Origin: JAVJSF01 sp040219555
GTDB lineage: Bacteria > Actinomycetota > Thermoleophilia > Miltoncostaeales > Miltoncostaeaceae
Assembly (NCBI GenBank): GCA_040219555.1
Contig: JAVJSF010000009.1
Span: 434,001 to 498,000, forward strand
Reading direction: 5' to 3'
DNA length: 64,000 nt
The stretch's first letter is position 1, and the number at the start of each line of letters is the position of its first letter. Position numbers and translations under genes: made by a program. This document shows positions 32,917 to 40,253 of this stretch, in pieces. The notes below the pieces were generated by a model, which saw only the letters and a program-made list of their open reading frames with translations, was not told where the DNA came from and ran no database searches.

Positions 32917-33959
32917 TCCTCCACCAGTTGATCGCGGCCGCGGCGCCCGCCGACGCCGTGACCTCGCAGGCCCTCGCCTGGCGCCGGCTGCTGGCCGACC
33001 ACGGCACCGGAGGGCGCATATACGCCGAGCACGTCCACCCGGACCTTGCCGGCGAGGTGGAGCACCTGGACCGCTTCCGGGCGGCCGACGACCCCGACGC
33101 CCGGGTGCTGCTGCGCCACTCCATCGGCAGCCGTGCCGTCGAGGCGGCCCTCACGGTGCCGCGCGAGCGCCTGGCGCTGCTGTACCACAACATCACGCCG
33201 GCCCCGCTGCTGGCCGCCCATCAGCCCGGGCTGGCACGGCTGTGCCAGGAGGGGCGCGACGCCCTCCCCGCACTGGCCCGGGCGGTGCGCGGCGCCATCG
33301 CGGACTCGGGCTACAACGCCGCGGAATTGGAGCGCGCGGGCTTCCCGGCGCCTCGGGTGGTGCCGCTGCTGCTGGACGTTGCCGACCGCTCGGGCTCCCG
33401 AACGGACGTGTCGGCCCCGCGGGTCGTGAGCGTGGGCCGCGTGGTCCCCAGCAAGCGCCTGGAGGAGGCCATCCGGGCCGTCGCCCTGCTGGCGCACCGA
33501 CGGCCGGACGTGAATCTGGAGTTGATCGGCTCCTGGGACGGGTTCGAGCGTTACCGCGACGCCCTGGAGCGCTTCGCGCGCGCGGCGGGGGTGCAGGATG
33601 CGGTTCACCTCCGCGGGCGCGTGGGCGATCGCGAGCGCGATGCCGCCTACGACCGCGCCGCCGTGTACCTGTGCACCAGCGCCCACGAGGGCTTCTGTGC
33701 GCCGCTGGTGGAGGCGATGGCGCGCGGCCTGCCCGTGGTGGCCCACGACGCCGGCGCCGTGGCCGAGACCCTGGGCGGGGCGGGTCTGGTGGTGCCCGCC
33801 GGCGACGCGGCCCTGACTGCCGAGGCCATCGAGGCCGTCTGCGACGACGCCGGGCTGCGCGCGGGGCTGCGGGCCCGTGCGGGCGCGCGCCTGGGCCGGT
33901 TGGCGCCGGCCGCCGTCGCCCCCCGGGTGCTGGCGGCGGTGCGCGAGGTGTTCGGGTGA
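32913..33959 (+). CDS. Glycosyltransferase family 4
   Basis: A 348-residue GT-B enzyme. ILHQLIAAAAPADAVTSQAL at the start is followed by ARVLLRHSIGS, LALLYHNITPAPLLA and IADSGYNAAELE. The donor half has RVVSVGRVVPSKRLEEAIRAV, VHLRGRVGDRERDAAY and TSAHEGFCAPLVEAMARGLPVV (E-x7-E). The GTG overlaps the preceding stop and the gene's stop overlaps the next GTG, so translation is chained. Confidence 0.85.
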   Translation: MILHQLIAAAAPADAVTSQALAWRRLLADHGTGGRIYAEHVHPDLAGEVEHLDRFRAADDPDARVLLRHSIGSRAVEAALTVPRERLALLYHNITPAPLLAAHQPGLARLCQEGRDALPALARAVRGAIADSGYNAAELERAGFPAPRVVPLLLDVADRSGSRTDVSAPRVVSVGRVVPSKRLEEAIRAVALLAHRRPDVNLELIGSWDGFERYRDALERFARAAGVQDAVHLRGRVGDRERDAAYDRAAVYLCTSAHEGFCAPLVEAMARGLPVVAHDAGAVAETLGGAGLVVPAGDAALTAEAIEAVCDDAGLRAGLRARAGARLGRLAPAAVAPRVLAAVREVFG

Positions 33960-35143
33960 GGGTGGCGGTGGTGTCGCCGCGCTACGGCGCGGAGATCGGA
34001 GGCGGCGCGGAGACCCTGGCGCGCCTCTACGCCCACCGCCTGGCGGCCCGCGCCGAGGTGACCGTCCTCACCACCTGCGCGCTGGAGTACCGCACCTGGG
34101 CCGACCACTACCCGCCGGGGGAGTCCCGGGACGGGGCGGTGCGCGTGCGGCGCTTCCCGGTGCCCCGGCCGCGCGACGGCGCACGCTTCGACGCCCTGTC
34201 GGCCCGCCTGCTGGGCGGTGCCGTCTCCGGGGAGGCGGCCGAGCGCGAGTGGATGGCGGCCCAGGGGCCGGTGGCCCCCGGCCTGACCGAGCACCTGCGC
34301 GAGTACGGGGACGGCTACGACGCGGTGCTGTTCGTCCCGTACCTGTACGCCACCACGGTGCACGGCCTGCCGGCCGTGTCCCAGCGCGCCGTCCTCATCC
34401 CGGCCCTGCACGACGAGCCGCCGCTGGCCCTGGGGATCTTCGACGAGGTGGTGCGGGCCGCCCGGCGCCTGGTGTTCAGCACCCCCGAGGAGCAGGATCT
34501 GGCGGTGCGGCGCTTCGGCATCGACCGCGGGCGCTCGGCTGTGGTGGGCGTGGGCGTCGATCCCCCGCCGCCCGCCGACCCCGCTCGCGGCCGCGCCGCC
34601 CTGGGTCTCGGCCGCCGGCCCTACGCCCTGTGCCTGGGCCGCATCGAGCCCTCCAAGGGCTCGGACGTGCTGATCGAGGCGCACGAGCGCTACCGCCGCC
34701 ACCGCCCGGAGGGCCTGGACCTGGTGATGGTGGGGCGCCAGGTCATGGACCTGCCGAGCGCCTCCTGGCTACACGCCCCGGGCTTCGTGGAGGAGCAGAC
34801 CAAGCACGACCTGCTGGCGGGCGCGGCGCTTCTGGTGTGCCCCTCGCCGTACGAGAGCCTGTCGCTGGTGCTCCTGGAGGCCTGGTCGCACGGCGTACCG
34901 ACCCTCTCCTCCAAGGCGTCCCCGGTGCTGGTGGGCCAGTCCTCGCGCTCGCGGGCCGGGCTGTGGTTCGAGGACGCCCTCGGCTACGCGGCCGCGCTGG
35001 ACCTGCTGGGCGCCAACCCGCCGCTCGCGCGCGCGCTGGGTCACGCCGGCCGGCGCTTCACGCAAGGCCTCACCTGGGGCGCGGTGACCGCCCGCCTGTG
35101 GGAGCAGGTGGAGGCCGCGGCCGCCGAGGGGGCCGCCCCGTGA
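33956..35143 (+). CDS. Glycosyltransferase family 4 (GGAE trio member)
   Basis: 395 residues. RVAVVSPRYGAEIGGGAETLARLYA, TTCALEYRTWADHYPPGES, FVPYLYATTVHGLP and LIPALHDEPPLAL define a subgroup shared with 6040-7251 and 35140-36324. The donor half has ALCLGRIEPSKGSDVLIEAH and CPSPYESLSLVLLEAWSHGVPTL. Three paralogues in one window suggest they add related or repeated sugars. Start GTG overlaps the previous stop (GTGA). Confidence 0.86.
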   Translation: MRVAVVSPRYGAEIGGGAETLARLYAHRLAARAEVTVLTTCALEYRTWADHYPPGESRDGAVRVRRFPVPRPRDGARFDALSARLLGGAVSGEAAEREWMAAQGPVAPGLTEHLREYGDGYDAVLFVPYLYATTVHGLPAVSQRAVLIPALHDEPPLALGIFDEVVRAARRLVFSTPEEQDLAVRRFGIDRGRSAVVGVGVDPPPPADPARGRAALGLGRRPYALCLGRIEPSKGSDVLIEAHERYRRHRPEGLDLVMVGRQVMDLPSASWLHAPGFVEEQTKHDLLAGAALLVCPSPYESLSLVLLEAWSHGVPTLSSKASPVLVGQSSRSRAGLWFEDALGYAAALDLLGANPPLARALGHAGRRFTQGLTWGAVTARLWEQVEAAAAEGAAP

Positions 35144-36324
35144 GCCGCGACCTGCTGTTCGTGGTGCCGCGCTTCGGCGCCGGCATCGTGGGGGGTGCAG
35201 AGACCCTGGCCGCGGGGTTGATCGCCCGCGCCGTCGACCCGCGCGACCGGGTGAGCGTGGCCACCACCTGCGCCGTCGACCACACCACCTGGGCCAACTC
35301 GCTGCCCGCCGGCGAGAGCGTGGAGGGCGGTGTCCGCATCCTGCGCTTCCCGGTGTCCGACCGCGATGACGCGCGCCACGGCCGCCTGCACGGGCGCCTG
35401 CAGCGCGACGGGCGCCTGGGGTACCTGGAGGAGCTCGAGCTCATGGGGGCGGGGGTCTGGTCGGCGGGCCTGCAGGAGCACATCGAGCGCCACGGCCCCG
35501 GCTACGACGCGATGATCTTCGTGCCCTACCTGTTCGGCACCACCTACTGGGGCGTGCAGGCGCACCCGGAGCGCTCGCTGCTGCTGCCGTGCCTGCACGA
35601 CGAGCCCGATGCGCACATGCGCTGCCTGGCCGGGCCCTTCGGGGCGGTGGCCGGGTGGATCTTCAACACCCCCGCCGAGGAGCGCCTGGCGCGGCGCCTG
35701 TACCGCGTCCGCGCCGGCGGCGTGGTGGGCGCCGGACTCGACCCCCCCGAGGGGCCCGCCCCGTCGGGCTTCGCGGCCTCCCACGGCCTGGGGCGCTACC
35801 TGCTCTATGCGGGACGCCTGGAGCGCGGCAAGCGGGTCGACATCGCGGTGGAGTACGCGGCACGCCTGATCACCGAGAGCGCTCCCGACCTGCGCCTGGT
35901 GCTGATCGGCAGTGGCTCGTACCAGCCGCCGCGGCACCTGCGCGACCGGGTGCTGCGGGTGGGCTATGTCGATGACACCACCAAGCGCGCGGCCTACGCC
36001 GAGGCGCTCGCGCTGGTGAACCCCAGCGAGATGGAGAGCCTCTCACTGGTGTTGCTGGAGGCCTGGCGCGAGGGGACGCCGGCGCTGGTCGCCCACGGCT
36101 CGGAGGTGATGCGCGAGCACTGCGAGCGCTCGGGCGGCGGGGTGGCCTTCCGCGACTACGCCGGTTTCGCCTCCGCGGTGCGCTCGCTGCTGGACGATCC
36201 GGTGCGCGCGGTGGCGATGGGCGCGGCGGGTCGCGATTACGTGGCGGGCGAGTACGGATGGGATGCCGTCGCGACGCGCTTTCGCGCCGTGCTCGACGCG
36301 GTCCTCTCCGCCGGGGGCCGGTAG
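35140..36324 (+). CDS. Glycosyltransferase family 4 (GGAE trio member)
   Basis: 394 residues, last gene of the Wzm/Wzt operon. It has LLFVVPRFGAGIVGGAETLAAG, TTCAVDHTTWANSLPAGES, FVPYLFGTTYWG, LLPCLHDEPDAHM and a donor half with LLYAGRLERGKRVDIAVEYA and VNPSEMESLSLVLLEAWREGTPAL. It is closest in plan to its upstream neighbour, so it probably arose by tandem duplication. It ends five bases before the stop of the convergent acyltransferase gene. Confidence 0.86.
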   Translation: MSRDLLFVVPRFGAGIVGGAETLAAGLIARAVDPRDRVSVATTCAVDHTTWANSLPAGESVEGGVRILRFPVSDRDDARHGRLHGRLQRDGRLGYLEELELMGAGVWSAGLQEHIERHGPGYDAMIFVPYLFGTTYWGVQAHPERSLLLPCLHDEPDAHMRCLAGPFGAVAGWIFNTPAEERLARRLYRVRAGGVVGAGLDPPEGPAPSGFAASHGLGRYLLYAGRLERGKRVDIAVEYAARLITESAPDLRLVLIGSGSYQPPRHLRDRVLRVGYVDDTTKRAAYAEALALVNPSEMESLSLVLLEAWREGTPALVAHGSEVMREHCERSGGGVAFRDYAGFASAVRSLLDDPVRAVAMGAAGRDYVAGEYGWDAVATRFRAVLDAVLSAGGR

Positions 36325-36329
36325 GGCTT

Positions 36330-37640
36330 TCAGCCGTCGGTCTGCTCGGCCGCGGCCGCCGTCCCGAGATCCGGGAGCGCGGCGATCGCGACCGCGCCGG
36401 CGGCGACCGGCTCGGGTGCCGGCGCCATCTCGCCCAGGCGCCGCGGGCGCGGCAGCCGGACGCGCTTGCCGTAGCGGTTGGCCGGCTCCTCGATCCAGCG
36501 GTTCACGGCCCAGCTCAGGGCGAACACCACCAGGGCGGACACGAGGATGCTCGCGAGGGCCCATCCCGTGGCACGGAACAGCGCCAGCGAAAGCACGCCG
36601 CCCACCACGTAGTGGGTGGCATACAGCGGGTAGCTGATGTGGGCCAGCCGGTCGAGGACACGCGAGCGCGGGATGTGGGCGCGCAGCGCGTACGCGGCCA
36701 GGAACAGCGCCAGGCCGGCGCAGAAGCTGACGAAGAACAGCGTCGTCGTGACATCCGGCATCACCCCGCCGAACAGGCCCACGGCGTGGGCCCCCAGGGC
36801 GGCGGCCCCCACCGCGAGCGACGTCGGCGCGGACCAGTGGCCGCGGAAGGCGTTGTGGATCGCCACGCCGATGAACATGAAGCAGATGAACGGCGCGGAG
36901 AAGCCCAGTGCGAAGACGACCGTCGCGACCTCGTCCTGGCCCGCCAGCGCCCGGTCGACGTAGAGGGACTGGGTGCTCAGGGCCAGGGCGGTCAGGGCCA
37001 CCAGGCTCACGGCGATCGGCGCGATCCGGCGTGTGCCGCCCACCACCGCCAGCAACGCGCACAGCAGGTAGAACTTCAGCTCGATCAGGAGGGTCCACGT
37101 GACGGGGTTGGCCGTGGCGTACCCCACCAGGTCGTTCACCAGCAGCGCGTTCCACACCCAGGTCGCCGCGGAGAACGGCTCCGGCGTGCCCTGGAGGGCG
37201 GCCTGCACGGCGAATGCCGCGCCGGCGAGGACCGTCGCTGCGATCCACACCGGGTAGAGCCGGAACACGCGGCCCACCAGGTAGCGGCCCACGCTGTAGC
37301 GCTCGAGCGACATCGGTATGACGAAGCCGCTGATGACGAAGAACGTTGCCACGCCGACCTGGGCGAGGTTGATGTTGTTCTGGGCCAGCCACTCGAAGGG
37401 GGCCAGGTAGAACAGATCGGCCGGCGCGGGCGTCGGCGGGATCTCGGGGGACTTCAGGTAGAGGGTCGCCAGGACCGGGATGTGCCACCACCCCACGAAC
37501 AGGTGCTCCCAGACCACCACCAGCGCGGCGATGCCGCGCAGGGCATGCGCGAACCAGATCCGGTCGGCGGCGCGGCCGGGGCGCGCGGCGTCCGCCTCGC
37601 CGTCGGCCGGATCCCCCGTACCGCCGGAACCGACGGACAC
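36330..37640 (-). CDS. Acyltransferase family 3 membrane protein
   Basis: About 436 residues. An OafA/Acyl_transf_3 protein with RIWFAHALRGIAALVVVWEHLF at the first membrane segment (the R-x10-H pair used for acyl transfer), VGVATFFVISGFVIPMSLE, LIELKFYLLCALLAVV and about ten membrane segments ending at WIEEPANRYGKR. It is expected to acetylate or acylate a glycan from acyl-CoA at the membrane. The start is uncertain: GTG 37640 has AGGAAA upstream, while GTG 37655 and TTG 37691 are also in frame. The C-terminal tail is Ala/Pro-rich. Confidence 0.85.
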   Translation of the reverse strand: MSVGSGGTGDPADGEADAARPGRAADRIWFAHALRGIAALVVVWEHLFVGWWHIPVLATLYLKSPEIPPTPAPADLFYLAPFEWLAQNNINLAQVGVATFFVISGFVIPMSLERYSVGRYLVGRVFRLYPVWIAATVLAGAAFAVQAALQGTPEPFSAATWVWNALLVNDLVGYATANPVTWTLLIELKFYLLCALLAVVGGTRRIAPIAVSLVALTALALSTQSLYVDRALAGQDEVATVVFALGFSAPFICFMFIGVAIHNAFRGHWSAPTSLAVGAAALGAHAVGLFGGVMPDVTTTLFFVSFCAGLALFLAAYALRAHIPRSRVLDRLAHISYPLYATHYVVGGVLSLALFRATGWALASILVSALVVFALSWAVNRWIEEPANRYGKRVRLPRPRRLGEMAPAPEPVAAGAVAIAALPDLGTAAAAEQTDG

Positions 37641-37706
37641 ACCCCGTTTCCTCACGCGAGGAACCCCACCAGAGTGATGGCGCCCCGTCAAGACCAGCGC
37701 GGGCGG

Positions 37707-40187
37707 TCAGCGCAGGGCGCGCACCGTCCCCCCGCGGATCAGCGCACCGCGTGGCCGCGGGCCGCCGACGCGTCGCACCAGCAGGCGCACCGGAGCGGCC
37801 CGGCTGCGGACGCGGCTGACCACCACCAGCGCCCGCGCTCCGCGCGCGCCCAGATCGCCCGGCCGGATCACGGTGCCCAGCAGGCGCATGTGCCGGCCGG
37901 CACGCCGGGTGCCGATCGCGCTACCGGGCGACTGCACCAGCGTGCGCCCGGTGCGTGCGTCCTGGAGGACCAGGCGGTAGCGCCCGGGGCCGAGGACGCG
38001 GATGCGGTGCACCACCCGCTCCAGGCCCTCCCGTCCGACGGCCTGGGAGCGCGTCGGGCCGGCGAGGATCGCCGGCGGCCTGCGCCCGGCCGGCGCCGAG
38101 CGCTCGCGCTCCGCGGGTTCCGGACCGGCCGCCGCCGGATCCGGGTCGTCGGGCGGTGTCGTCGTCGCCGGCTCCGCCGCCGTTGGTTCCTGGCCCCCGG
38201 GCGCCGGCGGCCCGTCCCCGGGCGGCTCCTGGGGGGCGGTCTCCGAGACCCGCACCTCGCGCGAGGCCACCGCCTCCAGGCCGGCCGGGTCGGTGTAGCG
38301 CGCCACCACGCGGTAGAAGCTGTTCTCCAGCGTCCCGTGGGGTTCGGCCGTGAAGGTGATCGACTCGCCCGCCGTGGACAGGATCGGGTGGCTGTGGCAC
38401 ACGTTGGGGCAGTGCTCGATCTCCACCGACCAGGTGGTCCGGCCGGCCGCCGCGTCCCCGTCCGGATCCGAGACGACCGAGCGCACCGAGACCGCGCTGC
38501 CGCCCGGCACGATCACGCCCGCCGGCTCGGACTCGAGGGTGATGGACGGTGCGGTGCCAACCACGGCCCGCGAGAGGGCCACGTCCGAGCGCCCGAGGGC
38601 GTCCGTGACCCGAACGGCCACGGGCACGGGGGCTCCGCCCGGAACGGTGACCTGGGCCAGCGCGCCCGAGGCGTCGTCGAACTGGCCGTCGCCGTCCAGG
38701 TCCCACGCGTGGTCCAGGAGTCCCGGGTCGGCGGAGGTCTCGCTGCCGGATGCCGAGAGTTGCGCTGTGGCGCCCGCCGCCTCGGCGGGGCGGGCGGAGA
38801 TGCGCGCCACCACCCCGGTGCGGAGCACGTTCAGTGATCCCGGTCCGGTGAATTCCGGTTCGGCGATGGCGATCCAGTGGAGGCGCCCGTCGCCGGCCTG
38901 CACGGCGTCCACGATCTCCGGCAGCTCCGCGGGCACCGGGGTCAGGGTGTCGACCGCGATCGGCTCCCCCGGGGCCGGGCGGCTCGCCATCCAGGCGCAG
39001 CCGCGCACGAAGTCGGCCACCAGCAGGCCCGAGCCGACCCCCAGGGGCAGCGGGCTGTCCTCACGGACGGCCACCAGCGGCCCGGCCGTACGCCCGGTGG
39101 GGCAGACGTCCATCGCCGCCGGCCCGGTGCCGTCGCCGTAGTGCAGCCACGGCTCGCGGATGGCACCCGAGTCGCGCAACTGGTCGCAGAACGGGGCGGT
39201 CCCGTACGCGGGCACCACGTACCCGGGGGGACCCTCGTTGCACGGCCAGCCGGAGTTGACGATGGTGCCGGCGGCGATGTCGGCCGCGCTGACGCGATCG
39301 ACCTCCTCGAACCGGAACCAGCCGACGTTGGCGATGAACAGGTCGCCGGTGGGGGCATCCAGCGCCAGGCGCCAGGGGTTGCGCAGGCCCGATGCCACAA
39401 CGGCCGGCGCTGTCGTGGTGGTGGCCGGCGCGCGCAGGCTCTCCAGGTCGAAGGCCAGCACGCTGCCCTCGTCGCCACGCGGCGCGATCCCCTTGGCGAG
39501 GTGCTGCGCCTTCCAGGAGGCGCCCTCCCCGGGCGGGTCGTCACACGGGTCGCCGGGCCAGTCCCAGATGCCGGTCGCCTCGCGCGAGTCGACGCCGTCG
39601 CCCACCGAGACGTACAGCGAGCGCCCGTCCGCGGACCACTCGAGGTCGCCCATGCCGTGGAAGGCCGACTCGGAGCACCACGCATCGTGGATGGTCTCGA
39701 TCCCGGGTGCCGCACCCGATGGCGGCACCACCGCCGCGGCCAGGACGCCCCGCGTGGGGCAGCCGAACAGCGAGCAGTTGCTCGGCGGCTGCAGCAGGTC
39801 GGTGCCCACCGGCCCGCGCCGCGACTGGTACGACAGGTACAGGCGGCGGTACCCCGGCCCGGCCGGGTCGTCGTAGCCGGGGTCCGCCGCGATGCCCAGC
39901 AGCCCGCGGTCGCCGTCGGACTGCGCGTCGTTCAGGCCGTCCGGCGAGAGGTCGACCACCGTTCGCGGGCGATCCTCGCCGGCGGGGTCCCACTCCATGA
40001 TGCGCCCGTCCTTGGTGCCGATCACGAAGGTGCCCGCGGGCGTCTGCGCCAGCGCGGTGGGCAGGGGCAGATCCTCCACCAGCGGCTCGCTGATCAGGCG
40101 GACGTCCGTGGCCGCGCCGGCCGGCTGGGGCGCGATGCCCGCCGACGCGGCGACGAGCAGCGCCGCCAGGATGCTCGAAGGTCTCAT
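37707..40187 (-). CDS. Secreted glucose/sorbosone dehydrogenase-like propeller protein
   Basis: 826 residues. A signal peptide with a PAGAATD cleavage site near residue 26 is followed by a beta-propeller like PQQ-dependent sugar dehydrogenases (PLPTALAQTPAGTFVIGTKDGRIMEW, DRGLLGIAADPGYDD, LEWSADGRSLYVSVGDG, ASGLRNPWRLALDAPTGDLFIANVG). A PKD-like domain (HAWDLDGDGQFDDASG) comes next, then a Pro-rich spacer and a basic C-terminal domain (GPTRSQAVGREG). Many paired Cys suggest extracellular disulfides (for example HCPNVCHSH). A good GGAGGGG site precedes the ATG. It is a tandem paralogue of 40252-42759. The activity is unproven; cofactor residues were not verified. Confidence 0.8.
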   Translation of the reverse strand: MRPSSILAALLVAASAGIAPQPAGAATDVRLISEPLVEDLPLPTALAQTPAGTFVIGTKDGRIMEWDPAGEDRPRTVVDLSPDGLNDAQSDGDRGLLGIAADPGYDDPAGPGYRRLYLSYQSRRGPVGTDLLQPPSNCSLFGCPTRGVLAAAVVPPSGAAPGIETIHDAWCSESAFHGMGDLEWSADGRSLYVSVGDGVDSREATGIWDWPGDPCDDPPGEGASWKAQHLAKGIAPRGDEGSVLAFDLESLRAPATTTTAPAVVASGLRNPWRLALDAPTGDLFIANVGWFRFEEVDRVSAADIAAGTIVNSGWPCNEGPPGYVVPAYGTAPFCDQLRDSGAIREPWLHYGDGTGPAAMDVCPTGRTAGPLVAVREDSPLPLGVGSGLLVADFVRGCAWMASRPAPGEPIAVDTLTPVPAELPEIVDAVQAGDGRLHWIAIAEPEFTGPGSLNVLRTGVVARISARPAEAAGATAQLSASGSETSADPGLLDHAWDLDGDGQFDDASGALAQVTVPGGAPVPVAVRVTDALGRSDVALSRAVVGTAPSITLESEPAGVIVPGGSAVSVRSVVSDPDGDAAAGRTTWSVEIEHCPNVCHSHPILSTAGESITFTAEPHGTLENSFYRVVARYTDPAGLEAVASREVRVSETAPQEPPGDGPPAPGGQEPTAAEPATTTPPDDPDPAAAGPEPAERERSAPAGRRPPAILAGPTRSQAVGREGLERVVHRIRVLGPGRYRLVLQDARTGRTLVQSPGSAIGTRRAGRHMRLLGTVIRPGDLGARGARALVVVSRVRSRAAPVRLLVRRVGGPRPRGALIRGGTVRALR

Positions 40188-40217
40188 CCACCCCTCCGGC
40201 CCACCGATCGATGACGA

Positions 40218-40253
40218 GAGCCGGCTGATCGGTCGGCCCGAGCGATCCGGCTC
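40218..40253 (-). terminator. Hairpin between the two propeller genes
   Basis: The outer stem is GAGCCG/CGGCTC (40218-40223 and 40248-40253) and the inner stem is GATCG/CGATC (40227-40231 and 40243-40247). It begins at the TGA of the upstream propeller gene. There is no T-run. It may terminate or attenuate transcription between the paralogues. Confidence 0.45.
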
